Positions 1-9,384 are shown, counted from the stretch's first letter. The stretch: DNA of 64,000 bases from JBPRGG01 sp051418075 (GCA_051418075.1 JBPRGG010000099.1:7146-71145); one strand, 5' to 3'. Notes: generated from the letters alone by a model not told the origin. Made by a program: numbers and translations.

Positions 1-1
1 G

Positions 2-100
2 AAGAAAAGAATCGTTTGGGAAGCAGTAGTCAATAGTGTTCTTTCTTACAAAAACAAGGCTTCAGGGTGGACCTGGAGCTTTGGTCTGCCGCTAAAGTGA
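2..100 (+). CDS. Possible C-terminal tail of a gene entering from the left edge
   Basis: One frame is open from the left edge to a TGA at 98-100 and would encode 32 residues with several tryptophans and lysines. I recognise no family, and a stretch this short can be open by chance. The rest of the sequence up to 272 shows no coding signal I can support and no clear promoter. A short interrupted inverted repeat (TGGTT / TAACCA) lies near 218-234. Confidence 0.22.
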   Translation, partial: KKRIVWEAVVNSVLSYKNKASGWTWSFGLPLK

Positions 101-272
101 CATTCTACATTCCTCCATCTCTTGTCCTGGCCGGAAAGGCCTTACTTTATTCGTACCAACGTTGGCGATCAGCGGTAGCAGAATTACGTCATTTACAATT
201 TACTTTTTATTTAAAATGGTTGATGATTAACCACTTCATTTAATGCAGGCAGCATGAACATTTGAGCTGTAA

Positions 273-1241
273 ATGTCTTTAAGATTAAAAGATCAGAAAG
301 GAATGTTAGCCGCTCAATACAAAAAATATGGCCCACCCACTGTTTTTTACCTGGATCAGGTACCTGATCCTAAACTTAAAAAGAACCAGGTATTAGTGGA
401 AGTTAAAGCTTCATCAGTAAATCCGGTAGACTGGAAGATCAGAAGAGGAAACCTGAAATTTGTAACAGGAATCCGCTTCCCTAAACGGGCAGGCAGTGAT
501 TTTGCCGGAATCGTCATAGATTCCCGCGCTTCCGGTTACAAAAAGGGTGACCTGGTTTATGGAATGCAAAATCCAGTCAAAGGTGGCGCATACAGTCAAT
601 ATTTGGCTGTAAACCAACAGAAGTTGACGCACATGCCCCGAAACCTTACCTTTATACAGGCAGCAGCACTGCCTCTGGCTGGCCTTACAGCGCTACAGGT
701 AATGGAAAACAAAGGTGCTATTGAAGCCGGCGATCATGTACTGGTAAATGCTTGTGCCGGAGGGGTAGGCCACCTGGCAGTACAATACTGTAAAGCCAGA
801 GGTGCTAATGTTACCGGCATCTGTAGTACGGGTAAAATCCCCCTGGCTAAAAAATTAGGAGCAGACCAGGTGATAGATTATAAAAAAGAGGATATCTATC
901 AGCATAATCAAAAATATGATATTGTTTTCGATCCAATTGGTTCACTGGCATTTCATAAGTTTAAGCCTTTTTTACAGGATAAATCTACTTTCATTGCCTT
1001 TGCCCCCACCGCAGCCACTATTTGGGCCTGGTTCTATACTGTTTTTTCCAGGCAAAAAGTGAAATTTTTCCTGACCAATTCAAATGCCAAAGACCTGCAG
1101 CATTTGAGAACACTGGTAGAGGATCATAAAATCCGTCCCCTGATTCATGCCATTTACCCTTTAAATCAATTGTCTGAGGCTCAGGAAGAAAGTGAAAATG
1201 GTCATGCTGCAGGTAAAATTGTCGTGGATACCACTCCTTAA
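273..1241 (+). CDS. Zinc-free MDR-family NAD(P)-dependent alcohol dehydrogenase / quinone oxidoreductase
   Basis: Medium-chain dehydrogenase/reductase of the quinone-oxidoreductase type (322 aa), expected to be a soluble NADPH-dependent reductase; the substrate cannot be read from sequence. The N-terminal GroES-like domain carries the usual SVNPVDWKIRRG and AGSDFAGIV segments. The Rossmann part has the AGGVGHLAVQ nucleotide-binding loop, and the family ending AAGKIVVD is present. No structural-zinc cysteine cluster is visible. The start is uncertain. ATG 273 gives the long form, but ATG 303 gives the family-typical beginning MLAAQYKKYG and has AGAAAGG just upstream, so the protein may be 312 aa. 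It converges with the next gene and shares its last 4 bases with it. Confidence 0.85.
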   Translation: MSLRLKDQKGMLAAQYKKYGPPTVFYLDQVPDPKLKKNQVLVEVKASSVNPVDWKIRRGNLKFVTGIRFPKRAGSDFAGIVIDSRASGYKKGDLVYGMQNPVKGGAYSQYLAVNQQKLTHMPRNLTFIQAAALPLAGLTALQVMENKGAIEAGDHVLVNACAGGVGHLAVQYCKARGANVTGICSTGKIPLAKKLGADQVIDYKKEDIYQHNQKYDIVFDPIGSLAFHKFKPFLQDKSTFIAFAPTAATIWAWFYTVFSRQKVKFFLTNSNAKDLQHLRTLVEDHKIRPLIHAIYPLNQLSEAQEESENGHAAGKIVVDTTP

Positions 1242-1759
1242 ACTGCAAGTATTTGATCCACCAGCAGGAGAATACTAGCCAGAGAATGGGCTGGTTGAAA
1301 CAGGTCCTCAGACCGGCGATCTATATTTTGGCCTGCCAATTCCTGGCTCCAGCCTTCAAAACCAGTATAGCAAATCACCCTTTTTCGAAACTGCCAGGCT
1401 ATGGCCAGTTCTGACAATGTGCCTGCCCCGCCATTGAGTGCAATGATAAGGTCAGCAGTACTTACCACCAGTTGGTTTCTGGCCATACCCAGGCCGGTAG
1501 GAATCACAATATCACAATAAGGATTGGCATCCTGTTTATTTAAGGTGGGAATTATACCAATGGTACAACCAAACTGATAGTTCTTAGCCTGCCTGGCCCC
1601 TTTACAAACTGCTTCCATTAAACCACTCATACCCCCACAGGATATAAAATACCCCTTTTCTATAAGTCGCTGCCCTAATTGAAGTCCAAAAGAATAAATT
1701 TCGCTGCTGCACATAGTTTTCCCTGGACCTATAACCGATATGATTTTGGTTGATACCAT
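1238..1759 (-). CDS. LOG-like / TIGR00725-type nucleotide-binding protein
   Basis: Rossmann-fold protein of the SLOG/LOG superfamily (173 aa), whose best-known members release cytokinin bases from nucleotides. Smaller bacterial members like this one mostly have no proven reaction. The visible signatures are an N-terminal SVIGPG loop, SCGGMSGLMEAVCKGA, GMARNQ, and a GGAGTLSE loop that corresponds to the PGGxGTxxE motif of LOG proteins. The first glycine pair differs from the canonical loop, which fits the TIGR00725 branch better than true LOG phosphoribohydrolases. It is a single gene, convergent with the oxidoreductase and divergent from the beta-galactosidase. Confidence 0.75.
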   Translation of the reverse strand: MVSTKIISVIGPGKTMCSSEIYSFGLQLGQRLIEKGYFISCGGMSGLMEAVCKGARQAKNYQFGCTIGIIPTLNKQDANPYCDIVIPTGLGMARNQLVVSTADLIIALNGGAGTLSELAIAWQFRKRVICYTGFEGWSQELAGQNIDRRSEDLFQPAHSLASILLLVDQILAV

Positions 1760-1816
1760 ACATTTTGATGTTTAAAGGTCATAAGAAGAATTAAAAATAG
1801 CAATTTATCAAATCAC

Positions 1817-1847
1817 ATTGGCTATTAGATAAAATTAAATAACTTTA
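1817..1847 (+). promoter_or_regulatory. Candidate Bacteroidota promoter for the beta-galactosidase gene
   Basis: ATTG at 1817-1820, a 19-base spacer, then TAACTTTA at 1840-1847. This matches the Bacteroidota -33/-7 pattern except for the last base of the -7 box. It would give a leader of about 75 bases before ATG 1928. No transcript data support it. Confidence 0.45.
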
Positions 1848-1927
1848 TGCAATCAGGGCTACATTTAATCTCTGCCCAAAAATTATCGTTATAAATTGGA
1901 CTGTTTTTTTCCTTATTGAATAAGATC

Positions 1928-4900
1928 ATGACTATATCATTGAAAAAGGTAATCAGTAAAATACTGACAGTATTCTTCATATTTATTAATTTTAACAACA
2001 TCCTGGCACAGGACCAGTCAGCCTGGAATAATGTAGATATATTACAGCAGAACAGGGAACAACCACATGCTGACTTAATGGTTTTTCCATCTCAAACTTC
2101 TGCCAGTGAAAATCTGAAGGAAAGATCACCCTGGTATCAATCTTTAAATGGTACCTGGAAATTCCATTGGGTTAAAAAACCGGCAGACAGACCTATGGAT
2201 TTCTTTAAAGCCAATTTCAATGATCAGGAATGGCAACCGATTGAAGTGCCTTCTAACTGGGAACTCAAGGGTTATGGCATTCCCATTTATACCAATATAA
2301 AATATCCTTATCCCATCGAGGACCTTCAGGCGCCAACAGATTGGAATCCGGTAGGTTCTTACCGAAAGCAGTTCCTGTTGCCGGAAGGTTGGGATCAGCG
2401 TCAGGTACACGTCACTTTTGATGGTGTACAATCAGCTTTTTACCTATGGGTGAATGGAAAATATGTAGGTTACAGCCAGGGGAGCCGAACCCCGGCAGAA
2501 TTCGATATTAGTGATCTGGTGAATCCGGGACAAAATCTGATTGCAGTACAGGTTTTTCGCTGGAGTGACGGATCTTACCTGGAAGACCAGGATTTCTGGC
2601 GGTTAAGCGGTATCTTCAGGGATGTTTACCTTTGGAGCCCGGCCCAGGCTCATGTGCGTGACTTCCAGGTAGAAGCTACCCTGGATCAGGACTATAAGGA
2701 CGGAGTGTTTGCATTAACCGGAGAAGTTGTAAAAGAAAAAGCCGTTGAAGGACCGCATCAACTAAGCTATATTTTACTCGATCCTAATGGCAGACAAGTG
2801 TTGTCTGATCAGCAAACAATAAATCTGGATCAAAATTCAGTTGCTTTTAGATTTGAACAACAAACATTGACTGATGTAAACTCCTGGAATGCTGAGCAAC
2901 CTCATCTGTATCAAATGTATATGACCCTAAAAAGTCCCACGGGTCAGGTCCTGGAAGTCATTCCCTGGCAAGTGGGATTCAGAAAGGTGGAACTCAATGA
3001 AGGAAAAATGCTGGTCAATGGGAAAGCTGTTCTTTTCAAAGGCGTCAACCGTCATGAGCATCATCCCCTCCATGGTCACTACGTCACAAGGGCCGATATG
3101 ATCGAGGACATTTTGATCATGAAGCAAAATAATATAAATGCTGTGCGTACCTCTCATTATCCCAATGTGCCGGCCTGGTATGACTTGTGTGATGAATATG
3201 GACTTTATGTAATTGATGAAGGTAATATCGAAACCCATGGATTCGGCAATAATAAGGGAAACCGCTTAAGTAATGATCCTGAATGGAAACAGGCTTATCT
3301 GGACCGGGTACAACGAATGGTGTACCGGGACAGAAATCATCCTTCCATCATCATGTGGTCATTGGGTAATGAAAGTGGGGATGGTCCTAATGTAAAAGCG
3401 GTGTATGACTGGGTGAAACAAACCGATCCCTCCCGCATCTTTCATTATGAGGGTACCCGGTATGAGGATGGTTTAAATTCAGATGTAAATTCCTGGATGT
3501 ATGCCACTCCGGAGCAGTGTGCGAAATTTGTGGAAGAACATCCGGAAACACCCTTGATTCTGTGTGAGTACACGCATGCCATGGGAAACAGCAATGGAAA
3601 TTTAAAGGCGTATTGGGATTTGATCTATGATGACAATAACTTTCAGGGGGCCTTTGTCTGGGATTGGGTGGATCAGGGGTTACAGCAGCCGGTACCTGAA
3701 ACTTATAGAAAAACCTCTGGTCTTGATCATTTTATGGCCTATGGAGGGTGGTGGGAAGATCATCATGGTATCTACAACGATGGTAATTTCTGCATGAACG
3801 GGCTGGTATCTGCCGATAGAAAACCGCATCCGGGTCTGGCTGCGATTAAATACATCTATCAAAATGTAAAAGTAATACCTTTAGATCTGATATCAGGTAA
3901 GTTTGAAATTACTAATCGTTATGATTTTGTCCGGCTTAATGAAAAACTGGAAGGAAAATGGGAGCTGACTAAAAATGGTGAAATCATAAACTCAGGTCAG
4001 CTACAGGGCCTGGATATCGCTCCGGGTCAATCGGCTCAGGTGGTTCTTCCCTTGCCCGGTCAAAATGCTGAAGCAGGCGAATATTTTGTTTCCTTCAACT
4101 TTTACACTCCTACCAGTTCTGACTATGCTCCGGCTTACCATGAATTAGCCTGGGAGCAATTTAAGCTGCCCCAAAGTGAATATGTCCATATGCCAGCATT
4201 GGCTTCCGGATCAGCATTACAAACCAGCAATAACGGGGAGCATGCTGCTGTGGCCGGGAAAGATTTTTCTGTAGTGTTCAGCGTATTGAATGGAAATATT
4301 GAATCTTACTGGATCAAAGATCAACAGGTAATATTGGATGGACCTCAGCCTGACTTCTGGAGGGTGCCCACCGATAATGATATCGGCGCTTTAAAAGCCA
4401 GCCGCCAGGATAAAGCATCTCAACATATCTGGAAGTCAGCCGGAGACTGGATGGTCAAAAACTTTCAGATGGATACCCATGAAGGAAAGGTTAAGGTAGT
4501 GGTAGATGCCATTGTACCGGCTCTACAGGCTGAAATGAATACCACCTACACGATAGCCGGAGACGGCACCATCCAGGTCGACTTTTCTTATACACCTGGT
4601 CAGGCCACTCTGCCTGAATTTATGCCACGGTTTGGCTCCAGGATGACACTTGCCCCTGAATATGATCAGGTAAGCTGGTATGGTCCTGGTCCAATTCCTA
4701 CCTATTGGGATCGCAACCAGGAAAAGGTGGGGGTTTATCATTCTGAGGTATCAAAGGAATGGGTGGAGTATTCAGCTCCCCAGGAAAATGGTTACCATAC
4801 GGATGTGAGATGGGTGAAATTGGTGAATGACCAGGGGCAGGGATTGTTATTTGCCGGAGCTCCGTTAATAGGCTTTGGCGTTAGTCAGTATCAAAGAGAA

Positions 4901-5086
4901 GCAATGGAAGCCAGCCAGTATACTTTTCAAATGACTCCTCAGCCTGCTTTATTCCTTAATATTGATTATAAACAAATGGGCGTGGGAGGATATGATAGCT
5001 GGAGCAAGAACGCTTTACCTGAGTCACAGTTTCGGGTCAAAAATGAAAAAATATCCTATTCTTATTTTTTAAATCCGGTATTTTAG
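1928..5086 (+). CDS. lacZ: Secreted GH2 beta-galactosidase
   Basis: Glycoside hydrolase family 2 enzyme of the large LacZ type (1052 aa) that hydrolyses beta-galactosides. ATG 1928 is chosen over the in-frame TTG at 1916 because it begins a clean signal peptide (about 28 residues, hydrophobic core, ending ILAQ), implying export to periplasm or surface. The order is a jelly-roll sugar-binding domain (roughly 50-220), an immunoglobulin-like domain, the TIM barrel (roughly 335-640) and a C-terminal beta-galactosidase small-chain domain (roughly 780-1045). The acid/base Glu lies in GNESGDG (residue 482 from ATG 1928) and the nucleophile Glu in ILCEYTHAMGN (residue 547). No transporter or regulator is adjacent, so it is probably a stand-alone polysaccharide-scavenging enzyme. 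Other GH2 specificities are possible. Confidence 0.92.
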   Translation: MTISLKKVISKILTVFFIFINFNNILAQDQSAWNNVDILQQNREQPHADLMVFPSQTSASENLKERSPWYQSLNGTWKFHWVKKPADRPMDFFKANFNDQEWQPIEVPSNWELKGYGIPIYTNIKYPYPIEDLQAPTDWNPVGSYRKQFLLPEGWDQRQVHVTFDGVQSAFYLWVNGKYVGYSQGSRTPAEFDISDLVNPGQNLIAVQVFRWSDGSYLEDQDFWRLSGIFRDVYLWSPAQAHVRDFQVEATLDQDYKDGVFALTGEVVKEKAVEGPHQLSYILLDPNGRQVLSDQQTINLDQNSVAFRFEQQTLTDVNSWNAEQPHLYQMYMTLKSPTGQVLEVIPWQVGFRKVELNEGKMLVNGKAVLFKGVNRHEHHPLHGHYVTRADMIEDILIMKQNNINAVRTSHYPNVPAWYDLCDEYGLYVIDEGNIETHGFGNNKGNRLSNDPEWKQAYLDRVQRMVYRDRNHPSIIMWSLGNESGDGPNVKAVYDWVKQTDPSRIFHYEGTRYEDGLNSDVNSWMYATPEQCAKFVEEHPETPLILCEYTHAMGNSNGNLKAYWDLIYDDNNFQGAFVWDWVDQGLQQPVPETYRKTSGLDHFMAYGGWWEDHHGIYNDGNFCMNGLVSADRKPHPGLAAIKYIYQNVKVIPLDLISGKFEITNRYDFVRLNEKLEGKWELTKNGEIINSGQLQGLDIAPGQSAQVVLPLPGQNAEAGEYFVSFNFYTPTSSDYAPAYHELAWEQFKLPQSEYVHMPALASGSALQTSNNGEHAAVAGKDFSVVFSVLNGNIESYWIKDQQVILDGPQPDFWRVPTDNDIGALKASRQDKASQHIWKSAGDWMVKNFQMDTHEGKVKVVVDAIVPALQAEMNTTYTIAGDGTIQVDFSYTPGQATLPEFMPRFGSRMTLAPEYDQVSWYGPGPIPTYWDRNQEKVGVYHSEVSKEWVEYSAPQENGYHTDVRWVKLVNDQGQGLLFAGAPLIGFGVSQYQREAMEASQYTFQMTPQPALFLNIDYKQMGVGGYDSWSKNALPESQFRVKNEKISYSYFLNPVF

Positions 5087-5101
5087 GAAATAAAAAATGG
5101 C

Positions 5102-5123
5102 AAAGCCTTATATGGGCTTTTTT
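5102..5123 (+). terminator. Rho-independent terminator after the beta-galactosidase gene
   Basis: AAAGCC (5102-5107) pairs with GGCTTT (5115-5120) around a 7-base loop, followed by a T run to 5123. It lies 16 bases after the stop codon. Confidence 0.65.
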
Positions 5124-5273
5124 ATCAGGTATTTTTGTTTTTGAGATACCCGCATTAAAAAGCTAACATTTTTTTATTTATCTTTAAATCCATACAAAGG
5201 CTTTTAGTCTTAATTTCAGCTTAACATTCTACAATTTTTTTAGTTTACAACTTTTAAACTTATCAGCAATTCT

Positions 5274-7115
5274 ATGTTAGAGCTTGCCGGAATTCTGGTT
5301 TTAGGAATTTTTGCCCAATGGATGGCCTGGAAAATCAAACTTCCGGCCATTTTACCTTTGATCCTGATTGGGTTGACCATTGGTCCGCTTTCCACCTTTA
5401 TTACTCCTGATGGAGAAAAATTACTGGATGGTGATCTGATTTTCAATCAGGATTTTTTATTTCCATTTGTATCTATTTCAGTGGCGGTAATTTTATTTGA
5501 GGGAGGCCTTACCTTAAAGCTGAAAGAGATCAAGACCCTGGCTTCCACAGTCCGCAATATTTTAACCATTGGCGTAGTGATCACTTTACTGGGTGGTACA
5601 TTTGCTGCGCTTTTTTTGCTGGGACTGAATTTCCGCATAGCTTTTTTGTTTGGAGCCCTGATCATTGTTTCCGGCCCTACTGTGATCATGCCAATTTTAA
5701 GAAATGTGAAGCCTAATTTAAAGATCAATACAGTCCTGAAATGGGAAGGGATTTTAATAGATCCTCTGGGCGCTTTGATTGCAGTATTGGCCTACGAGTT
5801 TGTCCGTTCCAGCAGACCTCAGGAAGAATATACCCTGGTGGCTCTGAAGGGCTTTTTTTTAACCATTTCCACCGGTGTTTTCATTGGTATAATTTGCGCC
5901 TTTCTGCTGTATTATTTGTTAAGAAAAAACAGGTTGCCTGCTTACCTGCGTAATGTAGTTACCCTGGCTATTGTGATCATGGGGTTTGCCTTTTCTGAAT
6001 TTCTGATGAGGGAATCAGGATTAATGACTGCCACCATTATGGGTATTATTCTGGCCAATTTGAGGATCCCGGAAATTAAACATATTTTATCTTTTAAGGA
6101 AGATATCAACCTGATCTTGATTTCTGTATTGTTTATTATTTTATCCTCCCGGATCAATATCGAGCAGATTAACCGGTTGGGTATTCAAAGTCTTATCCTT
6201 TTTGCGGTGATTATTTTTGTAATCCGTCCACTGGCAATCTTTATGAGTACCCTGCGGTCTAATCTTAACCTGAGAGAAAAGCTTTTCATCTCCTGGATTG
6301 GGCCCAAAGGAATAGTAGCTGCAGCGGTAGCTTCTTTATTTTCTCTGGAGTTGATCAGGGCTGAATCTGGTGTAAGTGCTTCTGAAAGTGCAGATGCAAA
6401 TATGATCCTGCCTTTGGTTTTTATGATGATCATTGGAACTGTCATCATTCAGGGAGGATCTGCCAAATATGTAGCCAAATGGCTAGGGGTAGAGCGCCAG
6501 GATCCGCAGGGCGTTTTGTTTGTAGGAGCCAGTGAACCGGCTCGATATATTGCCAAGTATTTGCAGGAACACGGAGTAACAGTGCTATTGGTGGATACTT
6601 CACATGCCAATATTTTAGATTCAAAAAATATGGGTCTGAACGTGCATGAAGGCAGTGTATTAAAAGACAATATCCTGGAAGAACTGGATACCTCCTTTAC
6701 CGGAAGGTTGATGTCACTCACGTCCAGCAGTGAGATCAATATGCTGGCCTGTAAACTCTTTCAGGAAGAATTTGGAGAAGAAAATATTTACCGTCTGATC
6801 ACCAGGAGGGAAAGTGAACTGAAAGAACTGGACAAACCCAAGAATCTGCTGTTTGATGGCAATATTGATTATTATACCCTGTTACAGACCATCCGGCGTA
6901 AGCCACCCATTAAAGAAAAGCAATTTTCATCACCTTCAGAATTCGAGGAATTTATGGAAAAAAACAAAAAGAAAATGATTCCTTTATTTATCAAAACCCC
7001 GGAGGGACTATATAAAATTCTTTCTGGATTTGAAACTGACTTCAGCAAAGGAGATTACCTGGTTTATATCGATGACCGGCTAACTTCACAGATAGAAATG
7101 GAACCTGTGGCCTAA
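5274..7115 (+). CDS. Monovalent cation:proton antiporter with TrkA-N/RCK-like C-terminal domain
   Basis: Inner-membrane Na+(K+)/H+ antiporter of the CPA1/NhaP type (613 aa) for pH and salt homeostasis. About 12 hydrophobic segments fill residues 1-400. They include the conserved ILFEGGLTLK segment, the GPTVIMPILRNV stretch and the WEGILIDPLGAL segment whose acidic residue is expected to carry the ion. From about residue 405 a Rossmann-like domain begins (GVLFVGASEPARYIAKYL ... VLLVDTS), as in RCK/TrkA-N domains that gate transport by nucleotide or ion binding. A soluble tail of about 100 residues follows. It appears monocistronic, with 150-190 base spacers on both sides. The ion specificity is not readable. 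Confidence 0.87.
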   Translation: MLELAGILVLGIFAQWMAWKIKLPAILPLILIGLTIGPLSTFITPDGEKLLDGDLIFNQDFLFPFVSISVAVILFEGGLTLKLKEIKTLASTVRNILTIGVVITLLGGTFAALFLLGLNFRIAFLFGALIIVSGPTVIMPILRNVKPNLKINTVLKWEGILIDPLGALIAVLAYEFVRSSRPQEEYTLVALKGFFLTISTGVFIGIICAFLLYYLLRKNRLPAYLRNVVTLAIVIMGFAFSEFLMRESGLMTATIMGIILANLRIPEIKHILSFKEDINLILISVLFIILSSRINIEQINRLGIQSLILFAVIIFVIRPLAIFMSTLRSNLNLREKLFISWIGPKGIVAAAVASLFSLELIRAESGVSASESADANMILPLVFMMIIGTVIIQGGSAKYVAKWLGVERQDPQGVLFVGASEPARYIAKYLQEHGVTVLLVDTSHANILDSKNMGLNVHEGSVLKDNILEELDTSFTGRLMSLTSSSEINMLACKLFQEEFGEENIYRLITRRESELKELDKPKNLLFDGNIDYYTLLQTIRRKPPIKEKQFSSPSEFEEFMEKNKKKMIPLFIKTPEGLYKILSGFETDFSKGDYLVYIDDRLTSQIEMEPVA

Positions 7116-7264
7116 CATTAATCACATGATCTTTCATGGGATTGTTCCCAGCAGAATAAATGCATCAAGTGTAACCTTTGCTACCTTAAATTAGTTATTC
7201 AGTATAAAGGACTTAATCTGAAAAAACTTCAACAGAACAAGTTTTTTTATTATTTTTGATTAAT

Positions 7265-7846
7265 ATGTCAGACAATACGGAACAAAAAAATTATACCAGG
7301 TCTAAAAAAGTAGAAATTTTTGAAAAAGAATTTCTGCCTCACATAGATTCTATGTATAATTTTGCCTATAGAATAACATTTGACGAGGATGATGCAAAAG
7401 ATTTAGTCCAGGAAACCTACCTTAAAGCCTATAGATTCATAGATTCATTTCAGGAAGGAACTAATGCTAAAGCTTGGTTGTTTCGAATATTAAAAAACAG
7501 TTTCATTAATGATTTCCGAAAGAAGAGTAAAGAGCCGGCCAAGGTAGATTACCAGGATGTCGAAACTTTTTATAATTCTGAAGAAGTTGATGAACCTATT
7601 ACCAGTGATTTACGTGTTGAAGCAGTTCAGGAAATGATTGGTGATGAAGTTTCCAATGCACTTAATGCATTGGCAATTGATTTCAGAACTGTTATTATTT
7701 TGTGTGATCTTGAAGGATTTACTTATGAAGAAATGGCCAAAATTCTAGATATCCCAATAGGTACGGTCCGATCCAGGTTACACAGAGCCAGAAATCTATT
7801 AAAAGATAAACTAAAATCTTATGCAGTATCAATGGGATATAAATAA
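7265..7846 (+). CDS. ECF-type RNA polymerase sigma factor
   Basis: Group 4 (ECF) sigma factor of about 193 aa. Region 2 (roughly residues 20-95) has the DDAKDLVQETYLKAYR core-binding helix and a following FRILKNSFINDFRKK promoter-melting segment. Region 4 (roughly 125-180) has the YEEMAKILDIPIGTVRSRLHRAR helix-turn-helix for the -35 element. ATG 7265 is preferred to the in-frame TTG at 7256. The next gene, 9 bases downstream, is a small zinc anti-sigma factor, so the pair probably forms a stress switch like SigR/RsrA. Gmk and nadD follow closely, so read-through into them is likely. Confidence 0.9.
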   Translation: MSDNTEQKNYTRSKKVEIFEKEFLPHIDSMYNFAYRITFDEDDAKDLVQETYLKAYRFIDSFQEGTNAKAWLFRILKNSFINDFRKKSKEPAKVDYQDVETFYNSEEVDEPITSDLRVEAVQEMIGDEVSNALNALAIDFRTVIILCDLEGFTYEEMAKILDIPIGTVRSRLHRARNLLKDKLKSYAVSMGYK

Positions 7847-7855
7847 TTACTTATT

Positions 7856-8152
7856 ATGACACTTTTAACCTCAAGATGGATCAAAAATATTTTTTGGCCT
7901 AAGAAGAATGTAACCAAGCACTGTGAGGAATCTGATCACTGCAATCATTTGCTCCAATTGATATTGGATGGAGAAGCCACTGAAGAGCAGGAAAACTTTT
8001 TCCATGAGCATGTAGATAAATGTGTTTACTGTTTTAACAGTTTTAAAGTTGAAAAGTCAATCCGGGATCTGATCAAAAGTAAAATCAAAAAAGAAGAGGT
8101 TCCAATAGACCTGGTAGAATCTATCAAGTTGAAAATTAAAGGAACGGCTTAA
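7856..8152 (+). CDS. Small zinc-binding (ZAS/zf-HC2) anti-sigma factor
   Basis: 98 aa, no signal peptide and no membrane segment. The motif H52-x3-C56-x2-C59, with cysteines C23 and C29 upstream, matches the HX3CX2C core of ZAS anti-sigma domains, which wrap around ECF sigma factors and often release them on thiol oxidation. It lies 9 bases after the sigma gene, so co-transcription and direct binding are inferred. It has no extracytoplasmic sensor domain, so a cytoplasmic signal (redox or zinc) is more likely than an envelope signal. Confidence 0.78.
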   Translation: MTLLTSRWIKNIFWPKKNVTKHCEESDHCNHLLQLILDGEATEEQENFFHEHVDKCVYCFNSFKVEKSIRDLIKSKIKKEEVPIDLVESIKLKIKGTA

Positions 8153-8160
8153 ATTTCTCC

Positions 8161-8766
8161 ATGAATACAGGAAAGGTGCTTATTTTTTCTGCCCCCTCAG
8201 GATCAGGAAAAACCACAATTGTACAACATTTGCTTAAACACTACCCTGGTTTAGGGTTTTCCATTTCGGCTACCACCCGATCTCCCCGGGGACATGAACG
8301 GGATGGCAAAGATTATTACTTTTTTCAGTCAGACCAGTTTGTACAAAAGATTCATAAAGATGAATTTGTAGAATGGGAGGAAGTATATCAGGGAAACTAC
8401 TATGGCACCCTTAAATCAGAAATAGAGCGACTTTGGCAGCAAGGCAAGCATGTGGTTTTCGATGTGGATGTAAAAGGAGGTCTGAATCTTAAAAAATATT
8501 TTGGAGACAAAGCGCTGGCTGTGTTTATTAGAGTTTCATCCAGTAAAATACTGGAACAAAGATTAAGAGGACGTAAAAGCGACCAGGAAGAAAGTATCAG
8601 GCAAAGAATTGAAAAAGCAGAATATGAAAACCAATTCGCCCCCGAATTTGATGTTGAAATCATAAATGATGACCTGGATACAGCCTTGAACCAGGTAAAT
8701 TTACTGATAGAGCAGTTTATCAAAAAACCTGTTTCCGACTCCATCAATTCCCTCGATAAAAAATAA
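8161..8766 (+). CDS. gmk: Guanylate kinase
   Basis: Phosphorylates GMP (and dGMP) to GDP with ATP, an essential cytosolic step to GTP. The P-loop SAPSGSGKTT lies at residues 10-19. The GMP-binding segment SATTRSPRGHERDGKDYYF follows, then the lid region with RLRGRKSDQEESIRQR. The length of 201 aa is normal for bacterial Gmk. It begins 8 bases after the anti-sigma gene and ends 6 bases before nadD, so the four genes from the sigma factor to nadD look like one transcription unit. Confidence 0.96.
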   Translation: MNTGKVLIFSAPSGSGKTTIVQHLLKHYPGLGFSISATTRSPRGHERDGKDYYFFQSDQFVQKIHKDEFVEWEEVYQGNYYGTLKSEIERLWQQGKHVVFDVDVKGGLNLKKYFGDKALAVFIRVSSSKILEQRLRGRKSDQEESIRQRIEKAEYENQFAPEFDVEIINDDLDTALNQVNLLIEQFIKKPVSDSINSLDKK

Positions 8767-8772
8767 ATTTTT

Positions 8773-9360
8773 GTGAAAATAGGATTGTATTTTGGGTCTT
8801 TTAATCCGATCCATAACGGACATTTAATTGTAGCTAATATTTTGGTAGAAACTACTGATCTGCAGGAAGTTTGGTTCGTAATATCTCCCCGGAATCCATT
8901 TAAAAGTTCAAGCACATTACTTCATGAATTTGATCGTCTGCATATGGTTCGCCTGGCCATTGAAGATAACTATCATTTCAAAGCTACTGATGTCGAATTT
9001 CAAATGCCCCGGCCCAGTTATACCATAGATACATTAGTCTATTTACAGGAAAAACATCCTCATCATCAATTTAAGCTGATCATGGGTAGTGATAATATGA
9101 AGTTTTTTCCCAAATGGAAGAATAGTGAAGTAATTCTCAATCAGTTTGGATTGTATATTTATCCCCGTCCCGGGGCTCATCCCAATGATTCAGATCAGAC
9201 AATATTATTGAAACACCCTCATGTGAAGGTATTTGAAGCGCCTCTACTGGATATTTCTGCCACCTTTATCCGGCAATGTATTCAAAAAGAGCGGTCTATC
9301 AGGTACCTGGTGCCGGATTCTGTAACAGATTTTATCCAATCCAAAAAATTATACCAATAA
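8773..9360 (+). CDS. nadD: Nicotinate-nucleotide adenylyltransferase
   Basis: Adenylates nicotinate mononucleotide to deamido-NAD in NAD synthesis. The start is GTG at 8773, which directly gives the family N-terminus KIGLYFGSFNPIHNGH with the HxGH-type nucleotidyltransferase motif (H14-N-G-H17). The second signature, ISATFIR, is near the C-terminus. The 195 aa length is typical. No ATG fits better, because the conserved glycine-rich strand begins at residue 4. It is the last gene of the sigma/anti-sigma/gmk/nadD run and converges with frr. Confidence 0.95.
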   Translation: MKIGLYFGSFNPIHNGHLIVANILVETTDLQEVWFVISPRNPFKSSSTLLHEFDRLHMVRLAIEDNYHFKATDVEFQMPRPSYTIDTLVYLQEKHPHHQFKLIMGSDNMKFFPKWKNSEVILNQFGLYIYPRPGAHPNDSDQTILLKHPHVKVFEAPLLDISATFIRQCIQKERSIRYLVPDSVTDFIQSKKLYQ

Positions 9361-9364
9361 AAAA

Positions 9365-9384
9365 GGCTGTTGATAAAAACAGCC
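9365..9384 (-). terminator. Terminator between nadD and frr, best oriented for frr
   Basis: GGCTGTT (9365-9371) and AACAGCC (9378-9384) form a 7-bp stem. On the minus strand the stem is followed by a T run (the A run 9360-9364 on the plus strand), so it best terminates pyrH-frr. It may also stop nadD transcripts weakly. Confidence 0.7.

Noticed and set aside
1916..1927. TTG start for the beta-galactosidase
   Set aside because: ATG 1928 is four codons downstream and directly begins a well-formed signal peptide.
8400..8915. 171-codon antisense open frame across gmk and nadD
   Set aside because: Both sense genes are clear family members. The antisense translation is Ser/Leu/Ile-rich shadow sequence with no motif.
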